64,000 nucleotides of DNA from Psychroserpens luteus (GTDB taxonomy: Bacteria; Bacteroidota; Bacteroidia; Flavobacteriales; Flavobacteriaceae): assembly GCF_015319355.1 (NCBI RefSeq), contig NZ_JADILU010000010.1:23951-87950 (forward strand), in the 5' to 3' direction. Each line of letters begins with the position of its first letter. Position 1 is the first letter of the stretch. The notes under the pieces were generated by a model. It was not told where the DNA came from and did no database searches. It saw only the letters and a program-made list of their open reading frames with translations. The translations under genes and the position numbers were made by a program. Positions 36,274-45,639 of the stretch are shown piece after piece.

Positions 36274-38571
36274 ATGAAACTAAAAGTACTAATTGTCTTT
36301 TTTATTCTTTGTTCACTATTTAGTTTTTCTCAGGTTGATTTAGGTGCTGATATAGAATCTTGTGAAGGAAACACAGTTGTTTTAGATGCAACTACTCCAG
36401 GAGCAATAACTTATGAATGGTACAGAAATGGTTTCATCATAACAGGTGAGGTGTCGTCAACTTTATCTGTTTATTATACTGATATTTATGAAGTATATGT
36501 GCAAGTCGAAGGCGACACATTTACAGATGATATAGTTGTTACTTTTAATCCAAATCCCATAGCGCAAACTTTAACAGATTTTAGTTTATGTGACAATAAT
36601 TTAGATGGTTTCGGAACCTTTGATCTTACATCTAAAGATTTTGAAATTATCGGAAATCAAACCGAAGTGTATGTGAGTTATTTTGATTCTCAAGTCTCAG
36701 CAGAACAGTACATTAATCCTATAGTTGGTCCTTATGTAAATAGTGCTAATCCTCAAACCATTTGGGCTAGAATAGAAAACACTGTTACAGGTTGTTTTAC
36801 TGTTGTGGATTTTGATTTAATTCTCGATCCAAACTGTGAAGACCTTGAAGTATTATGTGGTCCAGTTCCTCTAAATATTGAATACTGTTATCCAAATAAC
36901 TCTGTCAAGCAATACAACTTTTTTAACCCTATAGGATCGCCTCTAACAGTGGTGTTTAATTCAGGGCAATTAGAACTAAATATTGATAAAGTAATCGTGA
37001 TTGATTCAGATGGAGCGACACAACTTTTTAATGGCGATAATAATGGAGATCTTGAAGGGTTAACAATTCAATCCATAGGAAGTTCTATTTCAGTAAGAAT
37101 AGAATCAAATGATAGTATCAGTTGTGCTGATGGTAGTTCTGAACTCATAGAGTTTGACGTCTTTTGCGCTGATTTTGCTGGTAGTATCAGCGGAAGAGCT
37201 TTTTTTGATGAAAATAATAATGACATATTTGATGGAAATGATGCAAATTTTAGAAATGGCTATTACACTTATGAAGTTAATAATAGCGGAATTATAAATG
37301 AAATAGTGTCTACAGACGGTAACTATTATATAGCCAATGCAGAAGAAGGTAATAGTTACGAGATAACATATAATTTATATGAAGGTTATCAAGATTGTTA
37401 TACAATTACCACAAATGCAGTAAGTAATATCACAGTAACTGGCAATGAAGCTCTAGAAATAAATTTCCCAGTTACAAATGACCTAATGTGTGAAGATCTT
37501 GGCGTGTATCTCTTATCACCTTTTGCTCAGCAACCAAGACCAGGGTTTCATTATATAAATCGTGTGTATATTGAGAATTTTGGGTTTTCTACAATTAATT
37601 CTGGGACAATTGAGTTTGTTGCCGATGATTTAGTTGAATTTGTTGAGACCTATTACCAAACAAACCCAAATCATGTGGTCACATACACTAGTAATGGCTT
37701 TACATTAGATTTTACAAATCTACAACCTGGTGATATTGAGTATATAAATGTCAGATTATATTGTCCTGCTAGCGTTGAGCTAGGGCAAGTTGTCAATAAT
37801 ACAGTGACATACACAATGTCTGGCAACGATGATTTTGAATTAAATAACACGTCAGAATTAGCTCAAATTGTTGTAGGTTCTTGGGACCCTAATGATAAGA
37901 TGGAGTCACATGGTCCAGAAATAGTATATGACGATTTTAGTTCGTCCGATGAATTTTTATACTACACCATTCGCTTTCAAAATTTAGGTACAGCAGATGC
38001 TATTACAGTTAGAATTGAAGATGCTCTCGATGCTAGTTTAAATGAAGACACCTTTCAAATGTTACGATCAAGTCATAACTATTCATTATCAAAAATAGAT
38101 AACGAAATCACATGGCAATTTGATAATATTTATTTACCAGCAGAGCAAGATGATGAAGAAGGAAGTCAAGGTTTTGTGTACTTTAAAATTAAACCAAAAT
38201 CAGGATATGCTATTGGAGATATTATCCCTAATACAGCGTCAATTTTCTTTGATTTTAATGCTCCTGTAATTACAAATCTTTTTGATTCAGAATTTGTTGA
38301 AGATGCATTATCTGTAGAAGATTCAAACTTTATCTTTTTTGATATGTTTCCAAATCCAGCAAACGATCTGGTGACGATTCGTTTGAGTACTAATAACTCA
38401 GGGAATGTAACCGTGAAAATTATTGATCTCCAAGGAAAGCTCATCTTAGAGCAGCACATTTCCGAAGGAAATAATCTTGAATTAGATATTGCAGACTTAC
38501 AAAGCGGACTCTATTTCGTGAAACTAAACACAAATAATAAAAGTTTAATCAAAAAACTGATTATAGAATAA
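36274..38571 (+). CDS. T9SS-secreted adhesin-like protein, shorter paralogue
   Basis: A 765-aa secreted paralogue of the preceding protein. Signal peptide to about residue 20, an Ig-like unit, one C-D-N-x-L-D-G repeat, one CUB-like unit (CGPVPLNIEYCYPNN), the same GSWDPNDKMESHGP domain and a T9SS sorting domain (FPNPANDLVTI). It therefore lacks the multiple repeats, FN3 and extra CUBs of its neighbour. The C-terminal 200 residues are far more similar to the neighbour than the rest. It lies about 120 bp downstream with a terminator on either side, so it has its own promoter. Confidence 0.88.
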   Translation: MKLKVLIVFFILCSLFSFSQVDLGADIESCEGNTVVLDATTPGAITYEWYRNGFIITGEVSSTLSVYYTDIYEVYVQVEGDTFTDDIVVTFNPNPIAQTLTDFSLCDNNLDGFGTFDLTSKDFEIIGNQTEVYVSYFDSQVSAEQYINPIVGPYVNSANPQTIWARIENTVTGCFTVVDFDLILDPNCEDLEVLCGPVPLNIEYCYPNNSVKQYNFFNPIGSPLTVVFNSGQLELNIDKVIVIDSDGATQLFNGDNNGDLEGLTIQSIGSSISVRIESNDSISCADGSSELIEFDVFCADFAGSISGRAFFDENNNDIFDGNDANFRNGYYTYEVNNSGIINEIVSTDGNYYIANAEEGNSYEITYNLYEGYQDCYTITTNAVSNITVTGNEALEINFPVTNDLMCEDLGVYLLSPFAQQPRPGFHYINRVYIENFGFSTINSGTIEFVADDLVEFVETYYQTNPNHVVTYTSNGFTLDFTNLQPGDIEYINVRLYCPASVELGQVVNNTVTYTMSGNDDFELNNTSELAQIVVGSWDPNDKMESHGPEIVYDDFSSSDEFLYYTIRFQNLGTADAITVRIEDALDASLNEDTFQMLRSSHNYSLSKIDNEITWQFDNIYLPAEQDDEEGSQGFVYFKIKPKSGYAIGDIIPNTASIFFDFNAPVITNLFDSEFVEDALSVEDSNFIFFDMFPNPANDLVTIRLSTNNSGNVTVKIIDLQGKLILEQHISEGNNLELDIADLQSGLYFVKLNTNNKSLIKKLIIE

Positions 38572-38590
38572 TTTTAAAATTTTTAATAAA

Positions 38591-38623
38591 AAAAAGCCTT
38601 AGATAACTTCTAAGGCTTTTTTT
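38591..38623 (+). terminator. Terminator after the 765-aa adhesin gene
   Basis: Stem AAAAGCCTTAGA / TCTAAGGCTTTT with a short loop and a seven-base T-run, about 20 bp downstream of the stop codon. Confidence 0.85.
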
Positions 38624-38696
38624 GTAAGCTATTCTAAGTAACTTCGTCAAAGTCACTTATTGAAAATAATTTTAACCTTAAATTAAAGATCAACTA

Positions 38697-39500
38697 ATGA
38701 AATTAGCAAGCTTATTATTAATTGTATTACTAGTTTTTACATCTTGTAAAGACAATAAAACATCAGAAAAAGTAGAGTCTATTGATTATTCTAAAGAAAA
38801 TTTAGATGTCACAACAAGTACCTATCCAGAAAGCATTACTACTGTTTTTGATGCACACGGAGGAGTAGATGCTTGGAAAAAAATGAACACACTCAAATTT
38901 ACAATGCCTAAAGAAACAGGTGACGAAATCACAACTGTAGATTTGCATAATAGATATTCTATCATAGAAATGCCACAACATTCTCTTGGGTATGATGGTA
39001 AAGAAATTTGGTTGCAAAAAAAGGATACAACATCTTACAAAGGCAATCCTAAGTTTTATTATAACTTAATGTTTTACTTCTATTCTATGCCTTTCGTTTT
39101 GGCAGATGACGGTATTAATTATGAAGACGTAGAGCCATTAAGCTTTGAAGGAAAAGAATATTCAGGAATCAAAATAACTTATGAAAGTGGAGTAGGAGAA
39201 TCATCAGATGATGAATATATTTTATATTATGATCCAACAACAGGAGAAATGACTTGGTTAGCCTACACAGTGACTTTCTTTACAAGTGAAAAAGCTAAGG
39301 AGTTTCATTTTATTAAATATAGTGATTGGCAAACAGTCAATGGGATAAAACTTCCTAAAACACTTACTTGGTATAATTATGAAAATAACGTACCAACAAC
39401 AAAACGTAATGATGTAGATTTTACTAATGTAATCTTAACTAAAGATTCAAAAGGAGTTTCAGCATTTTCAAAACCAGCAAATGCAGAAATCGTAAAATAG
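38697..39500 (+). CDS. DUF6503-like lipoprotein
   Basis: A 267-aa lipoprotein: LLLIVLLVFTSC ends in a lipobox with Cys at residue 17, followed by KDNK. The mature part starts with a HGGVDAWKKM motif and continues as a curved antiparallel sheet (LGYDGKEIWLQKKD, YILYYDPTTGEMTWLAYTV), the LolA/outer-membrane lipoprotein-sorting type of fold seen in the DUF6503 family. It probably binds a lipid or hydrophobic ligand in the periplasm; this is a fold-level inference. It is convergent with the amidohydrolase genes and shares a bidirectional terminator. Confidence 0.75.
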   Translation: MKLASLLLIVLLVFTSCKDNKTSEKVESIDYSKENLDVTTSTYPESITTVFDAHGGVDAWKKMNTLKFTMPKETGDEITTVDLHNRYSIIEMPQHSLGYDGKEIWLQKKDTTSYKGNPKFYYNLMFYFYSMPFVLADDGINYEDVEPLSFEGKEYSGIKITYESGVGESSDDEYILYYDPTTGEMTWLAYTVTFFTSEKAKEFHFIKYSDWQTVNGIKLPKTLTWYNYENNVPTTKRNDVDFTNVILTKDSKGVSAFSKPANAEIVK

Positions 39501-39522
39501 TTTAAGTAAATTATTAAATAAA

Positions 39523-39560
39523 AAAAAACCTGTCTAGTTTTAAAGCCGACAGGTTTTTTT
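39523..39560. terminator. Bidirectional terminator
   Basis: Stem AAAAACCTGTC / GACAGGTTTTT with a 13-base loop, A-run before and T-run after, between convergent genes ending at 39500 and 39579. Confidence 0.85.
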
Positions 39561-39578
39561 ATTGAATAATGTTTAGGA

Positions 39579-40889
39579 CTAATCCTGTGTTTCAAACTTT
39601 TTAGAATAACGTTGCCATAATTCAGTTTGATGTGTTTCTAAACTTAATAGTCTACCATCAATAAAAGCATGTGTTAAGATATTTGTTCTCATATCTAGAG
39701 CATCTCCTTCGCTAATAAACAAAGTTGCACTCTTGCCAACTTCTAAAGTGCCATACATTTTATCTATTCCTAGAATTTTAGCAGGATTTAAAGTAATCAA
39801 TTGTAAAGCTTGCTCTTTTGTTAAACCATGTGCAACAGTTGTTCCTGCATAAAAAGGAAGATTACGAGAATTCATACGTTCCATTTGTCCGCTAGTCTCT
39901 AATGCTACAGTAACGCCTTGATCTGTTAACAGTTTTGCTAATTTGAAAGGCATATCATAATCATCATCAGTTTGATCTGGTCTAGAATGCACACGTTGTA
40001 ATAAAACAGCTATGTTATTACGCTTGAGCATATCGGCAACTTTATGAGCTTCATAACCACCTACAATAACCATTTTTGAAACTTTATTCGTTTTAGAAAA
40101 ATTAACTGCATCTGTAATTCCTTTTTCATCATCTACATGAATGTATAAGGTTTTAGAGCCATTAAATAATCCATTAGTAGCTTCATAAGGTAAATGCTTA
40201 GGTGGTTTATCTCCAGCTATATAAGATTTTGTAGCATTAAAATAATCTGTGATTTCTGTTACTTGATTGTCATAATTTTTATTCAATTTCATAGCAGGAT
40301 CTTCACCTAACCACCAACGACCTCTAGAAAAACTATTTGGCCAATTCATGTGAATCCCGTCATCTTCTTTTACAACTGCATCTTCCCAGTTCCATGCATC
40401 AAACTGCACTACAGATGATGTGCCTGAGATACGTCCGCCACGAGGTGTTATTTGACCTAAAAGAACTCCGTTGGGTCTCATAGATTCTACAATTTTAGAC
40501 TCTGCGTTATAGGCAATTAAACTTCTAATGTGTGGATTCCATGAGCCTAGTTCCGAATCATCATTTGTAGCTCTCACTGCACTTATTTCTACTAACCCTA
40601 ATGTAGAGTTTGGAACAATAAATCCAGGATAGACATGTTTACCATTAGCATTAATGACTTCCATACCAGCAAGATCCATTTTTACTAGTGTCATATCTGT
40701 TACAGTTTTAAGTTTACCATTTTCAAAAATGATAATACTGTTTTCAATGACGTCTCCATTTCCAATATGAGCTGTAGCTCCTATTATAGCAATTGTTTTG
40801 CTTTGCTTAGGAGCAGGAGTTTGTTGTGCTATACTTATGGAAAAACTTAGTACAGCAATCAGTAATAATTTTATATTGAGTGTTTTCAT
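39579..40889 (-). CDS. Exported amidohydrolase-superfamily protein lacking the HxH metal site
   Basis: A 436-aa exported protein with signal peptide (KLLLIAVLSFSISIAQQ). The composite beta domain (IAIIGATAHIGNGDVIENSII) and the end (GLTKEQALQLITLNPAKILGID... GTLEVGKSATLFI) are typical of imidazolonepropionase-like amidohydrolases. At the strand where the metal-binding HxH should be (GFIDxHxH) it has GFIVPNSTLG, so the metal site is incomplete. It lies 10 bp downstream of a larger amidohydrolase gene and may be a non-catalytic partner subunit. The family assignment is firm; activity is doubtful. Confidence 0.83.
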   Translation of the reverse strand: MKTLNIKLLLIAVLSFSISIAQQTPAPKQSKTIAIIGATAHIGNGDVIENSIIIFENGKLKTVTDMTLVKMDLAGMEVINANGKHVYPGFIVPNSTLGLVEISAVRATNDDSELGSWNPHIRSLIAYNAESKIVESMRPNGVLLGQITPRGGRISGTSSVVQFDAWNWEDAVVKEDDGIHMNWPNSFSRGRWWLGEDPAMKLNKNYDNQVTEITDYFNATKSYIAGDKPPKHLPYEATNGLFNGSKTLYIHVDDEKGITDAVNFSKTNKVSKMVIVGGYEAHKVADMLKRNNIAVLLQRVHSRPDQTDDDYDMPFKLAKLLTDQGVTVALETSGQMERMNSRNLPFYAGTTVAHGLTKEQALQLITLNPAKILGIDKMYGTLEVGKSATLFISEGDALDMRTNILTHAFIDGRLLSLETHQTELWQRYSKKFETQD

Positions 40890-40899
40890 TTTTATTGAT

Positions 40900-43800
40900 T
40901 TAGTATTGTACTTGATCTAAGTAATCACAGTGCATTTGAACCTTTTCTTTCTTTTTAATAGGCTGTGTTTTTAAGCCTTTATTTTTAGCTTTCATCATTT
41001 CATTGATAAGTTCACTTTTTTCTTTTTTGATTTGTGCACGCATCATTTCGTCACGTTTTAAATCGAAATAAGTGACGCCTTCAATGATTGTTTTTTCAGC
41101 TTTAGCATAAATAGACATTGGGTGATCTGTCCATAGTACAACATCTGCATCTTTACCAACTTTAATACTACCTACACGATTGTCAATATGTAATAATTTA
41201 GCAGGATTTAAAGTGACAAACTTCCATGCATCTTCTTCACTAACACCTCCATATTTTACAGATTTTGCAGCTTCCTGGTTTAAACGTCTAGACATTTCTC
41301 CATCATCACTATTGATTGCAACAACAACACCAGCATTATGCATAATTGCAGCATTATAAGGGATGGCGTCATTAACTTCATACTTGTAAGCCCACCAATC
41401 ACTAAAGGTTGAACCTCCAACACCATGTGCTTTCATTTTATCGGCAACCTTATAACCTTCAAGAATATGCGTAAATGTATTGATGTTGAAATCAAACTTT
41501 TCGGCAACTTTCATTAACATGTTAATTTCACTTTGTACATATGAATGACAAGAGATGAAACGTTCTTTGTTTAAAATTTCAGCAATAACATCCATTTCAA
41601 CATCTTTACGATATGGCTTTCCGCTTTTCTTTAAAGCGTCATAGGCTTTTGCTCTTGTGAAATAATCGATATATAATTGTTCAACTCCCATTCTTGTTTG
41701 CGGAAATCTATTTCTTGCATTATCTCCCCAATTTGATTGCTTTACGTTTTCACCTAGAGCAAATTTTATAAATTTCGGACTATCATCATAAATCAAATTT
41801 TCAGCAGATTCTCCCCATTTTAATTTGATAATTGCAGAACGTCCACCAATAGGATTCGCAGATCCATGTAATATTTGAATCGATGTCACACCACCTGCAA
41901 GATTTCTATAAATATCAATATCTTCATCATCAATTACATCTTCTATAGTCACTTCGGCAGACGAATTATGACCACCTTCGTTAATTGAAGCTGCAGCAAT
42001 ATGAGAATGTTCATCAATAACTCCAGCAGTTAAATGCTTACCAGTAGCATCAATGACTCTAGCATTTCCATCAGATAAATTTTTACCAATTTTTGCAATC
42101 TTACCATTTTTGATCAGCACATCTGTATTTTCTAGAATACCATCTTTTTCGTTAGTCCAAACAGTTGCATTCTTGAAAAGTAATGTTTCTTGTTTTGGTA
42201 ATTCTGCAAAACCGTAAGCCATATTAGGATAGGTGATAGGCATGATTTCTTTTGAAGTGGTTGTGTCCTCATCTTCTTTTTCATCATCGTCTTTATCTTC
42301 ACTTTCTGCCTTTTTATCTTTTTCTTCGGAAGACCTTTCAACTTTATCCTTTTTCTTAGCGTAAAACGTCATTTCATTGCCATCTGGATAGACTGCTTTT
42401 CCGTTTAGCGTATTTCCGTTGGAAGTGTTAGCTACTATTCTAATGAATTTTTGCTCAGTAGAATCTTTTGTAGTCATTGAAATATTTATCCAATCATCAG
42501 TAAACGATATTTTTGAACCTCTCTTCTTTTCGTCACTAGTAATTTCAGATTTTAATTTACTAGGCTTTCCTTTTAAAGACATTTTATAAGATTCTCCAGC
42601 CAAATTAAATTCATAATCTCCAGTAAGATCTTGTGTGTTCATATCTTCAAGAACTGTTTTTTGCCCTTGAACCCAGTTTTCATAAAGCGTGGTTTTCTTA
42701 TCAAAAATATCTCCAGATGTGATTAAGAAATTTGCATAAGACCCTTTTTGTAGTGAGCCAATTTCCGAAGATTTGCCTAATAATTGTGCAGGAATAGTCG
42801 TTAAGGCTTGTAATGCTTTTTCTTTTGAAAGTCCGTATTCTACAGCCTTGATAAGATTAGGCATAAATGTTTTTGTTGCTTTTAAATCGTGAGTTGTAAA
42901 AGCAAATTTAATTCCGTTATCTGCCAAAATCTTAGCATTTGCAGGCTCTTGATTCCATGCTTTCATATCACTTAATGAAAGAGAATTGCTTAAAAATGCA
43001 TTTTCTACATCATAAGCATCTTGAAAATTTACAGGTATAATATAAGAAGCGTTCGTTGCTTTAACATCTGAGATACGCTCATATTCGTCACCACCACCAA
43101 GAATTACGTATTGAATCCCAAAGGCATCACCAACTTTATCAGCTCGAATTCCATTCATTCTACTACCAGCTCCAAAAATCTGAACCAGACTTTTATTCGC
43201 ATTTAAAGCTTCTAATGATAAATCTTTAGTTTTACTATTTCCGTTGGCATACCAATTGGCATCAGAATACATTTGACGTAGTAAAGCCATACTTCCCATA
43301 ATAGAACCGGGATACGATTGTCTTGAAGCAGCACTCTTACTAAATGAAAAGTATTGAGCAGAGTTTGGATCAATAATGCGAATTTCATTACCATCATTTG
43401 TATTAAGAGCAACTAAAGTTCCTGTTCCTCTCACAATCCCATCTTCCATATGGGTGTTTACAACTCCAAAACCAGCTTGCATCAATTCTTTCGCAGTTTT
43501 AGAATCAAAGTCAAACTTGTCTAAAGCCTTACTTTCTGGCATGACATGATCACTCCAATAGTATCCAGATCTGCTTGGTCCATATTGAGGAGTTTGTCCA
43601 CGACCACGACCAGAAGCACGATCTGGCTTCTTGACACCAAACGTAGAGTACATATCAATAAAAGAAGGGTAAACAGTTTTTCCTTTTAAATCTACTACAG
43701 TTGTGTTTTTAGGAATACTCACTTGATTACCAGTAACCACAACTTTGCCATCTTTAATTAATAGCGTTCCATTCTCAATAATTTGAGTTGGAGTCACATA

Positions 43801-43932
43801 AATTTTGGCATTTGTGAAGGCTTGATAATTGGTGTTTTCGGTTTTTACACCATCGTTTTTGGGGAAATAGTCTTGTGCAAATGATGCAAAACTGCAAAAG
43901 CATAGCGCAATTGCAAACTTGATTTTATTCAT
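40900..43932 (-). CDS. Large exported protein with two amidohydrolase domains, only the second complete
   Basis: A 1010-aa exported protein; signal peptide IKFAIALCFCSFASFAQ. Residues about 25-425 form an amidohydrolase domain in which the HxH position reads SFIDMYSTFG, lacking the histidines. Residues about 425-560 are a beta domain with a highly charged K/E/D linker. Residues about 575-985 form a second amidohydrolase domain with intact ligands: the HSH of VIDEHSHIA, the His in ISCHSYV, the His in FTHILEG and the Asp in INSDDGE. A periplasmic hydrolase is likely. It is transcribed together with the smaller homologue downstream. Confidence 0.85.
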   Translation of the reverse strand: MNKIKFAIALCFCSFASFAQDYFPKNDGVKTENTNYQAFTNAKIYVTPTQIIENGTLLIKDGKVVVTGNQVSIPKNTTVVDLKGKTVYPSFIDMYSTFGVKKPDRASGRGRGQTPQYGPSRSGYYWSDHVMPESKALDKFDFDSKTAKELMQAGFGVVNTHMEDGIVRGTGTLVALNTNDGNEIRIIDPNSAQYFSFSKSAASRQSYPGSIMGSMALLRQMYSDANWYANGNSKTKDLSLEALNANKSLVQIFGAGSRMNGIRADKVGDAFGIQYVILGGGDEYERISDVKATNASYIIPVNFQDAYDVENAFLSNSLSLSDMKAWNQEPANAKILADNGIKFAFTTHDLKATKTFMPNLIKAVEYGLSKEKALQALTTIPAQLLGKSSEIGSLQKGSYANFLITSGDIFDKKTTLYENWVQGQKTVLEDMNTQDLTGDYEFNLAGESYKMSLKGKPSKLKSEITSDEKKRGSKISFTDDWINISMTTKDSTEQKFIRIVANTSNGNTLNGKAVYPDGNEMTFYAKKKDKVERSSEEKDKKAESEDKDDDEKEDEDTTTSKEIMPITYPNMAYGFAELPKQETLLFKNATVWTNEKDGILENTDVLIKNGKIAKIGKNLSDGNARVIDATGKHLTAGVIDEHSHIAAASINEGGHNSSAEVTIEDVIDDEDIDIYRNLAGGVTSIQILHGSANPIGGRSAIIKLKWGESAENLIYDDSPKFIKFALGENVKQSNWGDNARNRFPQTRMGVEQLYIDYFTRAKAYDALKKSGKPYRKDVEMDVIAEILNKERFISCHSYVQSEINMLMKVAEKFDFNINTFTHILEGYKVADKMKAHGVGGSTFSDWWAYKYEVNDAIPYNAAIMHNAGVVVAINSDDGEMSRRLNQEAAKSVKYGGVSEEDAWKFVTLNPAKLLHIDNRVGSIKVGKDADVVLWTDHPMSIYAKAEKTIIEGVTYFDLKRDEMMRAQIKKEKSELINEMMKAKNKGLKTQPIKKKEKVQMHCDYLDQVQY

Positions 43933-44020
43933 ATAATTGGTTGATTAATTATTCCTTCTAAAGATAAAAATTAACAACATATCTATGGACAAAATTTTGA
44001 GTTTTAACGTTTCCGTAGAA

Positions 44021-45091
44021 TTAGTTAATTGGATGCTCCTTATGATAATTCACTAAAAGTGCAACAACATAACTATAACTCTCCATGCCTCCAGCTTGAT
44101 TGTTCGTTTTTAAAAAGTTATTATAAGTCGCTTTAAATAGAGGTTCTGTTGGGTTTTCGTAACTATCCCAAAAGTCTCTCACTTCTTGATAATTTTTTAA
44201 AATCCCCTTATGTAATTGAGGTAGTAATTGTTCATATAAAGTGATGTCTCTCTTGTAAATTTCTCCCAAACAATGACGTAAAGCAAATGCATGACCAGAA
44301 TAATTAAAATAAATATCAGGATGATGCATAGCAGCCATACTACCAATAAAATTTGCTTCATTCTCTGCTGCGTAACCTAATTGATGAGCGACTTCATGAC
44401 TTCCTGTGGTTGGGAATTTATACGACGGAATCAATCCGTCAATTTGTGCTTCATTAGTAAACGGATTCAAATATCCAGAAAACCCCATATAAGTTAAAGG
44501 CACACTGTACAACGACTTTTTGATACTTCTAGGTTGATATTCTAAATATGGAAACACTTTTGAAAGCTCATCATAACCATCAGGAATCATTTTTAAAATC
44601 TCAGATTTTGAGTAAGGCATGATTACTTTAAGAGAATCAACTTTAGCTAACTCTAGTTGTAATGCGTTTGTTTTTTTGATGAGTTGTTGTGCTAAATTTA
44701 CCAATTCTTCGGTTGTGTAATCGTGATCAATTTTTAAAGATTGGTGAAGTGGTAGTCGGTAATAATTAAAAGCCCAAAGCATATGAAATGCGAAATACCC
44801 AAACGAAATTGCAGCCAATACATCTAAAAACCAATGTTTGGTGTCCTTAATTATGCGTTTTCTATTGAGGTACAACCACCTCAATATATACAAACTCAAC
44901 AATGTATATAACACATCACCAACCGAAAATGGTAACCACCCAAAAGCATAGCGCATTGCTTGAGAAATCCAAATGTAAATCCCATGACTATAAACAGTCT
45001 CTACAAAAGTAGGGTAGTGCGCTAAAATTTTCAGAAGTATGATCTGAGGAATAATAGACATCGCAATGATGAGTTTTTTGTGTTTGAGCAT
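44021..45091 (-). CDS. DUF3810 membrane protein with HExxH motif
   Basis: A 356-aa protein of the DUF3810 family. Three N-terminal membrane helices (about 8-28, 45-70, 88-108) precede a soluble domain. This contains the zinc-protease motif HEVAHQLGY near residue 230, followed about five residues later by AENEANF, which could give the third ligand as in gluzincins. MGFSGYLNPFTNEAQID upstream resembles the edge strand of such proteases. The family is uncharacterised, so metalloprotease activity is inferred from the motif only. Transcribed toward the amidohydrolase genes, about 90 bp away. Confidence 0.83.
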   Translation of the reverse strand: MLKHKKLIIAMSIIPQIILLKILAHYPTFVETVYSHGIYIWISQAMRYAFGWLPFSVGDVLYTLLSLYILRWLYLNRKRIIKDTKHWFLDVLAAISFGYFAFHMLWAFNYYRLPLHQSLKIDHDYTTEELVNLAQQLIKKTNALQLELAKVDSLKVIMPYSKSEILKMIPDGYDELSKVFPYLEYQPRSIKKSLYSVPLTYMGFSGYLNPFTNEAQIDGLIPSYKFPTTGSHEVAHQLGYAAENEANFIGSMAAMHHPDIYFNYSGHAFALRHCLGEIYKRDITLYEQLLPQLHKGILKNYQEVRDFWDSYENPTEPLFKATYNNFLKTNNQAGGMESYSYVVALLVNYHKEHPIN

Positions 45092-45639
45092 GATTCAAAA
45101 ATACTAAAAAGAATGACCTTTTATCCTGCGAGGTTTCAAAAACCTTGTAGGTATTTTTAGTATTTCGAATTTTTTATTTGTACAGCAGCTTATAAGTGTT
45201 TAATTAGCTTGGTTTCCTGCTTTTTATTTAATCTTTTATGCCAAAAGGATATCACTGCAATCAGGAGTAGCGAGAGTGGTTGTTTAGTTTAGTGTTCTAT
45301 TATCCTACAAGGTCTTAAGACCTTGCAGGATGTCTTAATAGTTTTGGGACAGTTTTTAGTCCAACATAGAGAACTATAAATCAATACAACCCAAACTACA
45401 AGGTTAAAAAAACATTACAGGATATTTGAGATATTTTTAGATTTATTGACTTTATAATTAAAAATTAAGTAAATAATACCTGTTAGGTTTCAAAAGACCT
45501 ATAGGTCAAACTAAAACCATGCAGTTCTAACTAGTCTAGTTAAGCTACAATTTGTAACTTTGCAAAATGGATTGTAGAGTTGATGTTTCCGAAGTGAAAA
45601 AACTCAAAATCCTAGAAATTTTAAAATCTAAAATAATAT
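45092..45639. repeat. Gene-free 548-bp spacer with three REP-like palindromes
   Basis: No credible gene is present. Three interrupted palindromes share a CCTACAAGGTTT / AAACCTTGTAGG theme: 45125-45151 (CCTGCGAGG ... CCTTGTAGG), 45303-45330 (TCCTACAAGGTCTT / AAGACCTTGCAGGA) and 45478-45506 (ACCTGTTAGG ... CCTATAGGT). A weaker one lies near 45396-45424. They look like copies of one dispersed repetitive palindrome. A TAACTTTG box at 45555-45562 could be the -7 element of the pepD promoter. Confidence 0.75.

Noticed and set aside
42132-42341. Lysine-rich small ORF on the minus strand
   Set aside because: It lies inside the large amidohydrolase gene in another frame; its lysine run mirrors the charged linker of the real protein.
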